Positions 18,731 through 28,295 of a stretch of 64,000 nt of DNA are shown piece after piece (positions within the stretch are counted from its first letter, which is position 1; each line of letters opens with the position of its first letter). The position numbers were made by a program, and so were the translations under genes. Origin of the DNA: an uncultured Monoglobus sp. (GTDB taxonomy: Bacteria > Bacillota > Clostridia > Monoglobales > Monoglobaceae); contig CANRHV010000002.1 in NCBI GenBank assembly GCA_947630505.1, positions 1-64,000 of the forward strand. The letters are read 5' to 3'. A model generated the notes under the pieces. That model was not told where the DNA came from. It was given only the letters and a program-made list of their open reading frames with translations, and did not search any database.

Positions 18731-19411
18731 TTATTCGGAAATGACCTCGGCTTTTTCGATCACTATCGGGGTTTGGGGCATTCCCTGAGAATCGCGGGGA
18801 ACATCAAGAAATCCGTCCACTACTTCCATGCCCTCGGTCACCTGTCCGAAAACGGCGTAATTGCCGTCGAGATTCGGCAGATCGTCATAGCATATATAGA
18901 ACTGGCTGGACGCCGAGTCGGGAGCCTGCGAGCGCGCCATTGCCACGCTACCGCGCAGATGCGGAAGCGTGTTTTGCTCAAAGCCGTTTGAGTAGAACTC
19001 GCCCTTGATCGTCTTGTCGCTGCCGCCGGTGCCGTTGCCGTCGGGATCGCCGCCCTGCGCCACAAACGCGTCGATCACGCGGTGGAATGTCAGGCCGTCA
19101 TAAAAACCGCTTTTTACCAGACTCAGGAAGTTTTCGACCGTCTCGGGCGCGTACTCGGGCGCGCAGACAATGGTGAAGGTTCCGCCGTCGCTCATGGTGA
19201 ACTTAACTGTAGGTCCGTCCTCGGGGACTTTGCCGTCAAACTCGAAGGCCTCTCCTACATTCTTTGATGAACTGTCTGAGTTTGACGAGCTGTCTGATTT
19301 TGAGTCGCTTGATTTTGACGAGCTTTGCGAGCCGCAGGCGGTCAGCGCCGACAATGCCAGAGCGAGCGCGGCGACCAGACAAAGCCGTTTTAAAATTTTT
19401 GTGTGTTTCAT
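18731..19411 (-). CDS. Peptidyl-prolyl cis-trans isomerase (cyclophilin type), lipoprotein
   Basis: Lipobox LSALTACGS; cyclophilin motifs FYDGLTFHRVIDAFVAQGGDPDGNGTGG, FYICYDDLPNLDGNYAVFGQV; start at 19411 after GGAGGAACCCAA. Confidence 0.93.
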   Translation of the reverse strand: MKHTKILKRLCLVAALALALSALTACGSQSSSKSSDSKSDSSSNSDSSSKNVGEAFEFDGKVPEDGPTVKFTMSDGGTFTIVCAPEYAPETVENFLSLVKSGFYDGLTFHRVIDAFVAQGGDPDGNGTGGSDKTIKGEFYSNGFEQNTLPHLRGSVAMARSQAPDSASSQFYICYDDLPNLDGNYAVFGQVTEGMEVVDGFLDVPRDSQGMPQTPIVIEKAEVISE

Positions 19412-19533
19412 TTGGGTTCCTCCTAAAAATATTATTGTATATATTTTACATAAAATACGGCATGATGTCAAGGCCGGAGACGGTTTTACAAAAAAGCCGC
19501 GTATTTCGGCGGCTGTTTTGTATAATTTTTTTG

Positions 19534-19562
19534 TTGACTTTTTTCTCATACAGTGGTATACT
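19534..19562 (+). promoter_or_regulatory. Promoter of glutamate synthase operon
   Basis: TTGACT-N17-TATACT. Confidence 0.85.
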
Positions 19563-19570
19563 GTATAAAC

Positions 19571-19620
19571 CGAACAAAGGCGTTCGTCTGCTCAATGAGC
19601 GGCGAACGCCTGTTTTTTTG
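19571..19620 (+). promoter_or_regulatory. Transcription attenuator, candidate ANTAR target
   Basis: CGAAC-AAAGGC-GTTCG hairpin mutually exclusive with terminator AGGCGTTCG...CGAACGCCTGTTTTTTT. Confidence 0.65.
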
Positions 19621-19684
19621 CTCGGAATACGGGCGTCGGGAGAATATTTTCGCGGAAGCGCGCGTTTGAATATCCCCGATCGCT

Positions 19685-20827
19685 ATGTTGGAAGGAGAAA
19701 GAGCTATGCTACTCAGAGAAGGCGAAAACGGCAACAGGATTCCGGCGGGATGCGCTATATCCGGTATTTTCTCGAAAAGCGGAACGAGAATCAACGGCAA
19801 GCAAATCATCGATTCGATTTCCGTTATGCACGACCGCTCAAACGGTCTCGGCGGCGGATTCGCGGGTTACGGCATTTATCCCGAATACAAGAATCAGTAT
19901 GCCTTCCACGTTTTCTACGAAACAAACGAGGCGAAAGAAATCTGCGAAAGGTACCTCGACCGTCATTTTGACGTTATCAACCTTTCGAAAATACCCATCA
20001 GAAGGATCCCCGAGATCAAGGACGAGCCCCTGATCTGGAGGTATTTTGTCGATCCCCTGCGCACGCGGCTGGCGGCCTCGCAGCTTGACGAGAAGGAGTA
20101 CGTTGTGCGCTGCGTCAACAGGATCAACACCAAGCTTGACGGCTGCTATGTTTTCTCATGCGGAAAGAATATGGGCGTGTTCAAGGCGGTGGGATTCCCC
20201 GAGGACGTGGGCAGATTCTACAGATTAAACGAATACGACGGCTATTGTTGGACGGCGCACGGCCGCTATCCCACAAACACTCCCGGCTGGTGGGGCGGAG
20301 CGCATCCGTTCGCGATGCTTGATTACTCGATCGTGCACAACGGCGAGATCTCGTCCTACGACGCGAACCGCCGCTTTATCGAGATGTACGGCTACAAATG
20401 CAACCTTTTGACCGACACCGAGGTCATCACCTACATAACCGACTATCTGCTTCGCAAGCAGAAATTGAGCCTTGAGGAAATGGCGAGCGTCGTGGCCGCG
20501 CCCTTCTGGTCGACCATAGAACACATGGAGGAGCCGGAAAAAAGCAGACTCAAATTCCTGCGCAACAAGTTCAGCAGTCTGCTTATCACGGGTCCGTTCT
20601 CGATACTGCTCGGCTTCACCGGAGGCATGATGGCCTTAAACGACAGGCTCAAGCTGCGCAGCATGGTTGTGGGCGAGAAGGACGACATGGTCTATATCGC
20701 CAGCGAGGAGTGCGCCATGCGCGTGATAGAGCCCAACCTTGACACTATCTGGTCGCCCAGAGGCGGCGAGCCTGTGATCGTGCGGCTTTACGACGAGGCA
20801 ATGGAAGAGATCGGAGGTGACGAATAA
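19685..20827 (+). CDS. Glutamate synthase amidotransferase-domain subunit (archaeal-type, split)
   Basis: Class II glutamine amidotransferase features: C-AISGIFSK, AHGRYPTNTPGWWGGAHPF, LTDTEVI. Confidence 0.85.
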   Translation: MLEGERAMLLREGENGNRIPAGCAISGIFSKSGTRINGKQIIDSISVMHDRSNGLGGGFAGYGIYPEYKNQYAFHVFYETNEAKEICERYLDRHFDVINLSKIPIRRIPEIKDEPLIWRYFVDPLRTRLAASQLDEKEYVVRCVNRINTKLDGCYVFSCGKNMGVFKAVGFPEDVGRFYRLNEYDGYCWTAHGRYPTNTPGWWGGAHPFAMLDYSIVHNGEISSYDANRRFIEMYGYKCNLLTDTEVITYITDYLLRKQKLSLEEMASVVAAPFWSTIEHMEEPEKSRLKFLRNKFSSLLITGPFSILLGFTGGMMALNDRLKLRSMVVGEKDDMVYIASEECAMRVIEPNLDTIWSPRGGEPVIVRLYDEAMEEIGGDE

Positions 20828-22332
20828 TGCTGCGTGACTACTTATATCCCGAATACGAGGCGGTGCGCAATTCCGAGCTGTGTATCGGCTGCCGCGCCTG
20901 TGAGCGCCAGTGCTCAAACGAGGTTCATCGCTACGACAGCGACCTGGGCAAGATGGTGAGTGACAGCACAAATTGCGTTGATTGTCAGAGGTGCGTTTGC
21001 CTCTGCCCGACCCACGCCCTTAAAATTGTAAAGAGCGACCATACATTCAAGCTCAACGCCAACTGGACACAGGAGGCTATAACCGACGTTATTCGTCAGG
21101 CGGGCACCGGAGCGGTGCTGCTTTCCGCCATGGGCAACCCAAAGGAATACCCGGTCTATTGGGACAAGATGCTCATCAACGCGTCTCAGGTGACAAATCC
21201 GTCGATCGACCCGCTGCGCGAGCCTATGGAGACAAAAACGTACCTCGGCAAAAAGTCTGAGGAGATACAAAGGGACAGAAACGGAAACATTATTCCCGAG
21301 ACATCGCCGCAGATCGAACTGGAGACGCCGATCATGTTTTCGGCCATGTCCTACGGCTCGATAAGCTACAACGCTCACAAGAGCCTCGCGACGGCGGCCG
21401 AGGAGCTGGGCATCTTATACAACACAGGCGAGGGCGGACTGCACGAAGACTTTTACCAGTACGGCCCCAACACGATCGTTCAGGTCGCGTCGGGAAGATT
21501 CGGCGTGCACGAGGACTATTTAAACGCTGGCGCCGCCATAGAGATCAAAATGGGTCAGGGCGCCAAGCCCGGCATTGGCGGACACCTGCCGGGTGAGAAA
21601 ATAGTTGACGACATTTCAAAGACAAGAATGATCCCCGAGGGAACCGACGCGATATCGCCGGCGCCCCATCACGACATATACTCGATTGAGGACCTGCGAC
21701 AGTTGGTGTTCTCGCTGAAAGAGGCCAGCGACTACAAAAAGCCGGTCATCGTCAAGATCGCGGCCGTGCATAACGTGGCGGCGATCGCAAGCGGCATAGC
21801 CAGAAGCGGCGCGGATATAATCGCAATCGACGGTTATCGCGGCGGCACGGGCGCGGCTCCCAAAAGAATACGCGACAACGTGGGTATTCCCATTGAACTG
21901 GCGCTCGCAAGCGTAGATCAGCGTCTCCGCGACGAGGGCATCCGCGACGAGGTGTCCGTTGTCGTCGGCGGAAGCATCAGAAGCAGCGCCGACGTGGTAA
22001 AGGCGATAGCGCTTGGCGCCGACGCGGTCTATATCGCGACATCGGCTCTTATCGCACTGGGCTGCCATCTCTGCCGCAGCTGTCAGGCGGGCAAGTGCAA
22101 CTGGGGCATTGCCACCCAGGTGCCCGAGCTGGTAAAGCGCCTCAACCCGGCGGACGGCAAGGAAAGGCTTGTGAATCTGGTTCATGCCTGGACCCATGAG
22201 ATCAAAGAAATGATGGGCGGTATGGGCATCAACTCGATCGAGGCTCTGCGCGGAAACAGGCTTATGCTCAGAGGTATCGGGCTCACAAGCAAAGAGCTTG
22301 AGATCCTGGGCATCAAACACGCGGGCGAATAA
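20827..22332 (+). CDS. Glutamate synthase FMN/synthase-domain subunit with N-terminal ferredoxin domain
   Basis: CIGCRACERQC / CVDCQRCVCLCP clusters; SAMSYGSISYNAHKSLATAAEELG, GQGAKPGIGGHLPG, GYRGGTGAAP. Confidence 0.93.
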   Translation: MLRDYLYPEYEAVRNSELCIGCRACERQCSNEVHRYDSDLGKMVSDSTNCVDCQRCVCLCPTHALKIVKSDHTFKLNANWTQEAITDVIRQAGTGAVLLSAMGNPKEYPVYWDKMLINASQVTNPSIDPLREPMETKTYLGKKSEEIQRDRNGNIIPETSPQIELETPIMFSAMSYGSISYNAHKSLATAAEELGILYNTGEGGLHEDFYQYGPNTIVQVASGRFGVHEDYLNAGAAIEIKMGQGAKPGIGGHLPGEKIVDDISKTRMIPEGTDAISPAPHHDIYSIEDLRQLVFSLKEASDYKKPVIVKIAAVHNVAAIASGIARSGADIIAIDGYRGGTGAAPKRIRDNVGIPIELALASVDQRLRDEGIRDEVSVVVGGSIRSSADVVKAIALGADAVYIATSALIALGCHLCRSCQAGKCNWGIATQVPELVKRLNPADGKERLVNLVHAWTHEIKEMMGGMGINSIEALRGNRLMLRGIGLTSKELEILGIKHAGE

Positions 22333-22347
22333 GGAGGGAATGCCGTA

Positions 22348-22785
22348 ATGAAAAGAATTTATGTTAATGAGGAATGGTGCCTCGGCTGCCATTTGTGCGA
22401 ATACCAATGCGCCTTCGCAAATTCGGGTATGGACGATATGGTCAAGGCCCTAAAGGGCAAGACCATCCATCCGAGGATACAAGTCGAGGGCGACAACAAG
22501 ATAAGCTTCGCGGTCAACTGCCGCCATTGTTCCGACGCCCGCTGCGTCAAAGGCTGCATTTCCGGTGCGCTGTCCCGCGATAAGGACGGAGTCGTGGTAA
22601 TAGACACCGACAAGTGCGTGGGCTGCTTCACCTGCATACTGTCCTGCCCCTACGGCGTGATAATGCCGTCGAGCGACCATTCGGTAGTGCAGAAGTGCCA
22701 GCTTTGCATGGACAACGCGTCGGGAGAACCCGCCTGCGTCAAGGGCTGCCCCAACAGAGCGATAGTATATGAGGAAAGGATTTAG
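22348..22785 (+). CDS. 4Fe-4S dicluster ferredoxin-type subunit
   Basis: CLGCHLCEYQC, CRHCSDARCVKGC, CVGCFTCILSCPYG motifs. Confidence 0.9.
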   Translation: MKRIYVNEEWCLGCHLCEYQCAFANSGMDDMVKALKGKTIHPRIQVEGDNKISFAVNCRHCSDARCVKGCISGALSRDKDGVVVIDTDKCVGCFTCILSCPYGVIMPSSDHSVVQKCQLCMDNASGEPACVKGCPNRAIVYEERI

Positions 22786-22794
22786 GGTGATATT

Positions 22795-24033
22795 ATGAAA
22801 TATGATTACTTGATAATCGGTAACTCTATCGCCGCTGTCGGCTGCATCGAGGGCATAAGGGAGAACGACACCGAGGGCAGTATCTGCGTTGTTACCGATG
22901 AGAATTACAGAGTTTACGGACGGCCGCTGATCTCGTATTATCTGTGGAACAAGACCACCGAGAAAAAGATGCTGAGCTACAGACCGGATAATTTTTATAA
23001 GAAAAATGACGTCGAGCTTATGCTCGGCACAAGGGCCGAGAAGATAAACCCCGAAAAGAAAACGGTCAGCCTCAGCGGAGGCCGCGAGATCGGCTACGGC
23101 AAGCTGCTGATCGCCGCGGGCTCATCGCCGTTTGTGCCGCCCATGAAGGGCCTCGACGGAGTGGAAAAGAAATTCAGCTTTATGACGCTGGACGACGCCA
23201 AGGTTCTGGCGGAAGCGATAGGCAAAGACAGCCGAGTGCTGATAGTCGGCGCGGGTCTTATCGGCCTCAAGTGCGCCGAGGGAATAAGCGACCGCGCGGG
23301 CAGCCTGACCGTTGTAGATCTGGCGAACAGGATACTCCCGAGCATTCTGGACGAAAAGGGCTCCGCCATAGTCCAAAAACACATCGAGCGCCGCGGCGTT
23401 AAGTTTTACTTAAACGACAGCGTGGCCGAGTTTAAAGACGGAACGGCGACCCTTTCAAGCGGCAAAAAGATAGAGTATGACGCGGTGGTTATCGCAGTGG
23501 GCGTGCGGCCCAATACCGCTCTCGCGGCCGACGCGGGCGGCGAGGTGAACCGCGGAATCGCCACCGACCTGAAGTGCGTGACCACGATCCCCGATGTGTA
23601 CGCCGCGGGCGACTGCGCCGAATGCTTAAACAGCATAACGGGCAAGAGCCAAGTCCTGGCGCTGCTGCCGAACGCCTACATGATGGGGCACGCGGCGGGC
23701 GTCAACATGAGCGGCGGCGAGGAATTATACGACGACGCCATTCCGATGAACGCCATCGGATTCTGGGGCCTGCATATCATAACCGCGGGCGACTACGAGG
23801 GCGAGGCGTATGTGAAGCGCGAGGGGACCAAGTACAAAAAGCTGGTTACCGCGAACAACAATCTGCGCGGATTCATACTGATCGACGATATCGAAAGAGC
23901 GGGAATCTACACCCGTCTGGTTCGCGAAAAGACGCCGCTTGACGAGATAGATTTCGAGGCGATAAAAGAAAGACCGCAGGAGATGGCGTTCTCAAGAGCG
24001 GTCAGAAAAGACGACTTAGGAGGTGTCAAGTAA
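22795..24033 (+). CDS. NAD(P)/FAD-dependent oxidoreductase (pyridine nucleotide-disulfide type)
   Basis: YLIIGNSIAAVG, VLIVGAGLIGLKCAEG, DVYAAGDCAE. Confidence 0.9.
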   Translation: MKYDYLIIGNSIAAVGCIEGIRENDTEGSICVVTDENYRVYGRPLISYYLWNKTTEKKMLSYRPDNFYKKNDVELMLGTRAEKINPEKKTVSLSGGREIGYGKLLIAAGSSPFVPPMKGLDGVEKKFSFMTLDDAKVLAEAIGKDSRVLIVGAGLIGLKCAEGISDRAGSLTVVDLANRILPSILDEKGSAIVQKHIERRGVKFYLNDSVAEFKDGTATLSSGKKIEYDAVVIAVGVRPNTALAADAGGEVNRGIATDLKCVTTIPDVYAAGDCAECLNSITGKSQVLALLPNAYMMGHAAGVNMSGGEELYDDAIPMNAIGFWGLHIITAGDYEGEAYVKREGTKYKKLVTANNNLRGFILIDDIERAGIYTRLVREKTPLDEIDFEAIKERPQEMAFSRAVRKDDLGGVK

Positions 24034-24758
24034 TGAAAATCAACGCGGGACTCACATACTACGATGAGATAAACAAAAAGATCCGCGCCACACGCGACAA
24101 AAAAGTCGAGGTGGACAACTGCCTGGGTCAGAGATATATCGGCTGCGGAATTTCCGGCAAGGAGCTTGTGGTAAACGGCACGCCCGGTAACGCGCTTGGG
24201 GCCTACTTAAACGGCGGTACCGTGACAGTCTACGGAAACGCGCAGGACGCCACCGGCGACACCATGAACGACGGCGTGATCTCGATACACGGCTCGTCGG
24301 GCGACGCCACGGGCTACGCCATGCGCGGCGGCAAGATCTTCGTGCAGGGCGACGCGGGCTACCGCGCGGGCATCCACATGAAGGCGTACAAGGACAAGGT
24401 CCCGGTGCTGGTGATCGGCGGCAAGGCCGGAAGCTTTCTCGGCGAGTACCAGGCCGGCGGATATATAATCGTGCTGGGTCTGGGACACGACGACAGAAAG
24501 ACAGTCGTCGAAAGGTTCTGCGCCACGGGAATGCACGGCGGCAAGATATTCCTGCGCTGCGAGGAACTGCCGTTTGACATTCCGCCCCAGGTCAACGCGC
24601 GCAAGGCCGAAAAAGCCGACCTTGACGAGATAGAGGGCTACATCGACGAGTATATAGAAATGTTCGGCGGCGACAAGGCGATAATCATGAAGAAAAACTT
24701 TTTCGTCCTGACCCCCGACAGCAAGAACCAGTATAAGCAGATATATACGGCATGCTAA
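24033..24758 (+). CDS. Glutamate synthase GXGXG-domain subunit
   Basis: Beta-helix repeats GNALGAYLNGGTVTVYGNAQDATGDTMNDG. Confidence 0.88.
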   Translation: MKINAGLTYYDEINKKIRATRDKKVEVDNCLGQRYIGCGISGKELVVNGTPGNALGAYLNGGTVTVYGNAQDATGDTMNDGVISIHGSSGDATGYAMRGGKIFVQGDAGYRAGIHMKAYKDKVPVLVIGGKAGSFLGEYQAGGYIIVLGLGHDDRKTVVERFCATGMHGGKIFLRCEELPFDIPPQVNARKAEKADLDEIEGYIDEYIEMFGGDKAIIMKKNFFVLTPDSKNQYKQIYTAC

Positions 24759-24790
24759 CGTAGTGATTAGCGATTAGATAATAGCGAATA
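24757..24790. repeat. AACGTAG heptamer-type repeat abutting a stop codon
   Basis: AACGTAGTGATTAGCGATTAGATAATAGCGAATACG. Confidence 0.65.
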
Positions 24791-24840
24791 CGCGGGAATA
24801 ATTCGGCAGATTTCTTTGCCGTGTTCCCGCGTTCTTTTGT
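24786..24840 (+). terminator. Terminator-like hairpin after glutamate synthase operon
   Basis: GAATACGCGGGAATAATTCGG...CCGTGTTCCCGCGTTCTTTT. Confidence 0.6.
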
Positions 24841-24854
24841 ACGATGTCTGTCTT

Positions 24855-24881
24855 GCCCCGCCTCAGGCGGGGCTTTTTTTA
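24855..24881 (+). terminator. Intrinsic terminator
   Basis: GCCCCGCC-TCA-GGCGGGGCTTTTTTT. Confidence 0.9.
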
Positions 24882-24942
24882 TTGCATAAAATCAATTCGC
24901 GGCGCATAGGATTAAGCAGGAAAAATTCGGGAGGTGCGGAAG

Positions 24943-25227
24943 ATGGAGAATACCGAGGCGGGCGCGAAGCACACCGTGGTGATCGAGGATAGGAGCAGGA
25001 TAAAGATCAACCGCGTGGAGGACGTGGAGAGCTTCAACGAGGAAAAGGCGGTGGTGTACACCGCGATGGGGGTCATGGTGGTGACCGGATATAATTTCAA
25101 GGTCAGCAAGCTGAACGTGGACGACGGACAGCTCATAATCGACGGCGAGGTCGACAAGATCGAGTACACCGAGGCCGCGGGAGGCCAAGAGCAGAGCGGC
25201 GGATTTTTCGGCAGACTGTTCAGGTAG
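24943..25227 (+). CDS. yabP: Sporulation protein YabP
   Basis: Small YabP/YqfC-type protein (VVIEDRSRIKINRVEDVESFNEEKAVVYTAMGVMVVTGYNFKV) followed by YabQ and DivIC homologues. Confidence 0.85.
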   Translation: MENTEAGAKHTVVIEDRSRIKINRVEDVESFNEEKAVVYTAMGVMVVTGYNFKVSKLNVDDGQLIIDGEVDKIEYTEAAGGQEQSGGFFGRLFR

Positions 25228-25256
25228 GCCGCTTATTATTTACGGAGGATAAAGCT

Positions 25257-25745
25257 ATGGACAAATTTACTGAGGCGAACGAGATCGCTTATTTTTTGGA
25301 GTCTATGGGATGCGGCGCGCTTTTCGCGGCGGCTTATGATTTTCTGCGGGCGCGCAGGAGAGAGAAAAAAGTCAAAGCCTTTTTTGTGTATCTTGAGGAT
25401 ATCGCGTGTCTCGCGGCATTGGGACTTCTGGCGTATGCCCTCGCGTTTCGCGAGAACGTCGGTATCATACGGTGGTACGGGATATTGGGATTAGGCCTAG
25501 GCGCGTTGCTTTTGAAGCTTGCGCTGGGCGACCGCCTGATGCGCTTTTTCGAAAAGGTTTATCGTCTTTTTACGCGGATCATGTGTTTTGTTGCCAAGAT
25601 CCTGCTTTTTCCCGTCCGCCTGGTCTCAAGGCTGATAAGGCGCCCGATAAGCGTTGTAGTGTGGCACTCGCGGGAGGGCTCGCGCGAGATAGCCGATATA
25701 TGGCGGACGCTTAAAATCAGGATCTCAAACAGGCTGCGCTCATAG
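25257..25745 (+). CDS. yabQ: Spore cortex biosynthesis protein YabQ
   Basis: Membrane protein between yabP and divIC; G-G-AAAYDFLRARRR pattern. Confidence 0.8.
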   Translation: MDKFTEANEIAYFLESMGCGALFAAAYDFLRARRREKKVKAFFVYLEDIACLAALGLLAYALAFRENVGIIRWYGILGLGLGALLLKLALGDRLMRFFEKVYRLFTRIMCFVAKILLFPVRLVSRLIRRPISVVVWHSREGSREIADIWRTLKIRISNRLRS

Positions 25746-25787
25746 CAAAAAATTATTAAATTAAGACAAAATTTTCATTAATTTTGA

Positions 25788-25816
25788 TTGACAAAGACCG
25801 CGAGGTATTATATAAT
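25788..25816 (+). promoter_or_regulatory. Sigma-A promoter
   Basis: TTGACA-N17-TATAAT. Confidence 0.85.
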
Positions 25817-25891
25817 ACAATATATAATGTGATAAATATGTACATATTGTATCATGTTGTATTTCAAATTTTTCGCGGCAGGTGGCCTGTT

Positions 25892-26260
25892 ATGAGAAGC
25901 AGAACAAGAAACACAAGAAGACGCTCCGCCAATGTCAGAGACAGAGCGGCGCGGACGATCAAAAAAACCGGAAAGGTTAAAATAAATTTCAAAAGGCTTG
26001 CGCTGAGCCTGTTTGTTATGGTGTTTTGCGTGTATTTTGTCTGCACCGTGATAGGCCAGCAGACGGTTTTAAGCCGCAAGAATGACGAGATACAAAGCAT
26101 CAACGAGCAGATCGAGACCGCGTCTCGAGAAACCGAGCGCCTTAGCGGCGAGCTTGAGAGCGTCAACGATCCCGAATATATGGAGCGTATGGCGCGCGAG
26201 AAGCTCGGACTTGTCGCTCCCAACGAGCGGGTTTATATCGACCTGAGCGGCAGCAATTAA
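25892..26260 (+). CDS. Septum formation initiator (FtsB/DivIC family)
   Basis: Single TM + coiled coil + NDPEYMERMAREKLGLVAPNE. Confidence 0.85.
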   Translation: MRSRTRNTRRRSANVRDRAARTIKKTGKVKINFKRLALSLFVMVFCVYFVCTVIGQQTVLSRKNDEIQSINEQIETASRETERLSGELESVNDPEYMERMAREKLGLVAPNERVYIDLSGSN

Positions 26261-26323
26261 TTTCGGAAATAATTAATTAACATATCGGGAAGCGCGGGCT
26301 TCCGGAAGGGAACAAAACATAAT

Positions 26324-26776
26324 ATGCAAATTGAAGAAGGAACGGTACTCGATGCGAGAATTACCGGTATTACGTCTTTTGGCGCGTTTGCCGATCTCGG
26401 AGAGGGAAAATCAGGTCTTATTCATATTTCCGAAATTGCCCCGACATATGTCGAGGATGTGAAAGACCATCTGAAAAAAGGACAAAGGGTCAGAGTTAAG
26501 GTTATTGCCGTTCAGGGTGACAAAATCAGTCTTTCGATCAAGCGCGTTGAGCAGGAGCAGCAGAAAAAGCCCCGCCGAAGCAAAAAGGAAAGAGCTGCGA
26601 AAAGATCGTCTAATAAGCTTACTCAGCCTCCCGAGGAGTTTGAGTTCGCTAAGCGTAACGATCTCAGCTTTGACGACATGCTTCAAAAATTTAAACGCGA
26701 CAGCGACGAAAAATTTCAGGATCTGAAGCGCAGCAACGACAACAAGCGCAGCGGAGGCTACAAGAGAGCGTATTAA
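26324..26776 (+). CDS. S1 RNA-binding domain protein (YabR-like)
   Basis: GTVLDARITGITSFGAFADLGEGKSGLIHISEIA. Confidence 0.88.
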   Translation: MQIEEGTVLDARITGITSFGAFADLGEGKSGLIHISEIAPTYVEDVKDHLKKGQRVRVKVIAVQGDKISLSIKRVEQEQQKKPRRSKKERAAKRSSNKLTQPPEEFEFAKRNDLSFDDMLQKFKRDSDEKFQDLKRSNDNKRSGGYKRAY

Positions 26777-26803
26777 AAATCACAAATCGGGACATGCTAT
26801 CTT

Positions 26804-27277
26804 TTGAAAGGAACGCGGCTTGTTTCGCGCATTGTGGGTGATATTATGACAAGTGCCTGTATTTTTTGGGTGATCGCGGCGGTTGTTTTCGGGATCATCG
26901 AGGGCGCCACCGTGGCTCTCGTCACAATATGGTTCGCGCTTGGCGCCGTGGCGGCGGCAGTTGCCGCGCAGCTCGGGTTTTCTCCCGTGGCGCAGGTGGG
27001 TACTTTTGTGATCGTGTCGGCGCTGCTTTTGTGCGTCACCCGTCCCGTTTTGAAAAAGATCGCGGTCAAAGATCCGCAAAAAACCAATGCCGACAGATTT
27101 ATCGGCGAGATCGGTATCGTGACCGAGCCCATAGACGGAATAAACTCATCGGGTCAGGTCAAGGTCGGAGGCAGCGTTTGGTCCGCTGTTTCCGAGAGCG
27201 GATGCGCGATCGAAAAGGGCGAAAAAGTCGAGGTCATACGGATATCCGGCGTAAGGCTGGTAGTCCGCCAGGCTTAG
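26804..27277 (+). CDS. NfeD family membrane protein
   Basis: TM segments plus OB-like FIGEIGIVTEPIDGINSSGQVKVGGSVWSAVSE. Confidence 0.85.
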   Translation: MKGTRLVSRIVGDIMTSACIFWVIAAVVFGIIEGATVALVTIWFALGAVAAAVAAQLGFSPVAQVGTFVIVSALLLCVTRPVLKKIAVKDPQKTNADRFIGEIGIVTEPIDGINSSGQVKVGGSVWSAVSESGCAIEKGEKVEVIRISGVRLVVRQA

Positions 27278-27323
27278 CGCGGCGTTATTTAATCGATAGT
27301 TACATAAAGGAGCGTGCGTCTAT

Positions 27324-28250
27324 ATGGAAGTATTTATCATAGTTTTAATCGCGCTGATTATCGTTTTGGTCGCGGCGAATATAAAAATCGTCCCGCAGGC
27401 CAAGGCGTATGTTATTGAGCGACTGGGCGCCTACAGCGCCACTTGGAGCACGGGTCTTCATGTGAAGATCCCGCTCATAGAGCGTATCTCGAACCGCGTG
27501 ACGCTTAAAGAGCAGGTGGTGGACTTTCCGCCCCAGCCGGTTATCACCAAGGACAACGTCACGATGCAGATAGACACGGTCGTGTATTATCAGATAACCG
27601 ACCCCAAGCTCTATACTTACGGCGTGGAGCTGCCGATGGCGGCGATCGAGAATCTGACCGCCACGACGCTCAGGAACATAATCGGCGATATGGAGCTTGA
27701 CGAAAGCTTGACGTCAAGAGACGTTATAAACACAAAAATGCGTTCTATTCTCGACGAGGCCACCGACCCGTGGGGTATCAAGGTGAACCGAGTTGAGCTT
27801 AAGAATATAATTCCGCCGGCGGGCATCCGCGAGGCGATGGAGAAGCAGATGAAAGCGGAGCGCGAGCGCCGCGAGTCGATCCTCCGCGCCGAGGGTGAAA
27901 AGAAGTCGGCGATCCTTGTTGCCGAGGGCGAGAAGGAGTCCAGGATACTGGAGGCGGAGGCCGAAAAGGCCTCACAGATACTTCGGGCCGAGGCGGACAA
28001 GGAGGCGGCCATCCGAATCGCGGAAGGCGAGGCGGAGGCCATCAGAAACGTGCAGCGGGCGACCGCGGACGGTATCAAAATGCTCAACGAGGCTATGCCC
28101 TCAAAGCAGGTGCTGACCATAAAGAGCCTTGAGGCCTTCGAGAAGGCCGCGGACGGCAAGGCGACAAAGATTATTTTGCCGTCTGAGATACAGGGCATAG
28201 CGGGGCTTGCGGCATCGCTCAAAGAGGTGCTGTCGGACGACGGCGCTTAA
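27324..28250 (+). CDS. SPFH/band 7 domain protein (QmcA-like)
   Basis: VPQAKAYVIERLGAYSATWSTGLHVKIPLIERI; Ala/Glu-rich coiled coil. Confidence 0.93.
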   Translation: MEVFIIVLIALIIVLVAANIKIVPQAKAYVIERLGAYSATWSTGLHVKIPLIERISNRVTLKEQVVDFPPQPVITKDNVTMQIDTVVYYQITDPKLYTYGVELPMAAIENLTATTLRNIIGDMELDESLTSRDVINTKMRSILDEATDPWGIKVNRVELKNIIPPAGIREAMEKQMKAERERRESILRAEGEKKSAILVAEGEKESRILEAEAEKASQILRAEADKEAAIRIAEGEAEAIRNVQRATADGIKMLNEAMPSKQVLTIKSLEAFEKAADGKATKIILPSEIQGIAGLAASLKEVLSDDGA

Positions 28251-28295
28251 AAACAATTAAATTTTAATCAAACGAAAACAGGAGGAAAATAACGT

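Noticed and set aside
26804-28250. NfeD-SPFH pair as an unusual membrane system
   Set aside because: A common and well known gene pairing; nothing atypical seen.
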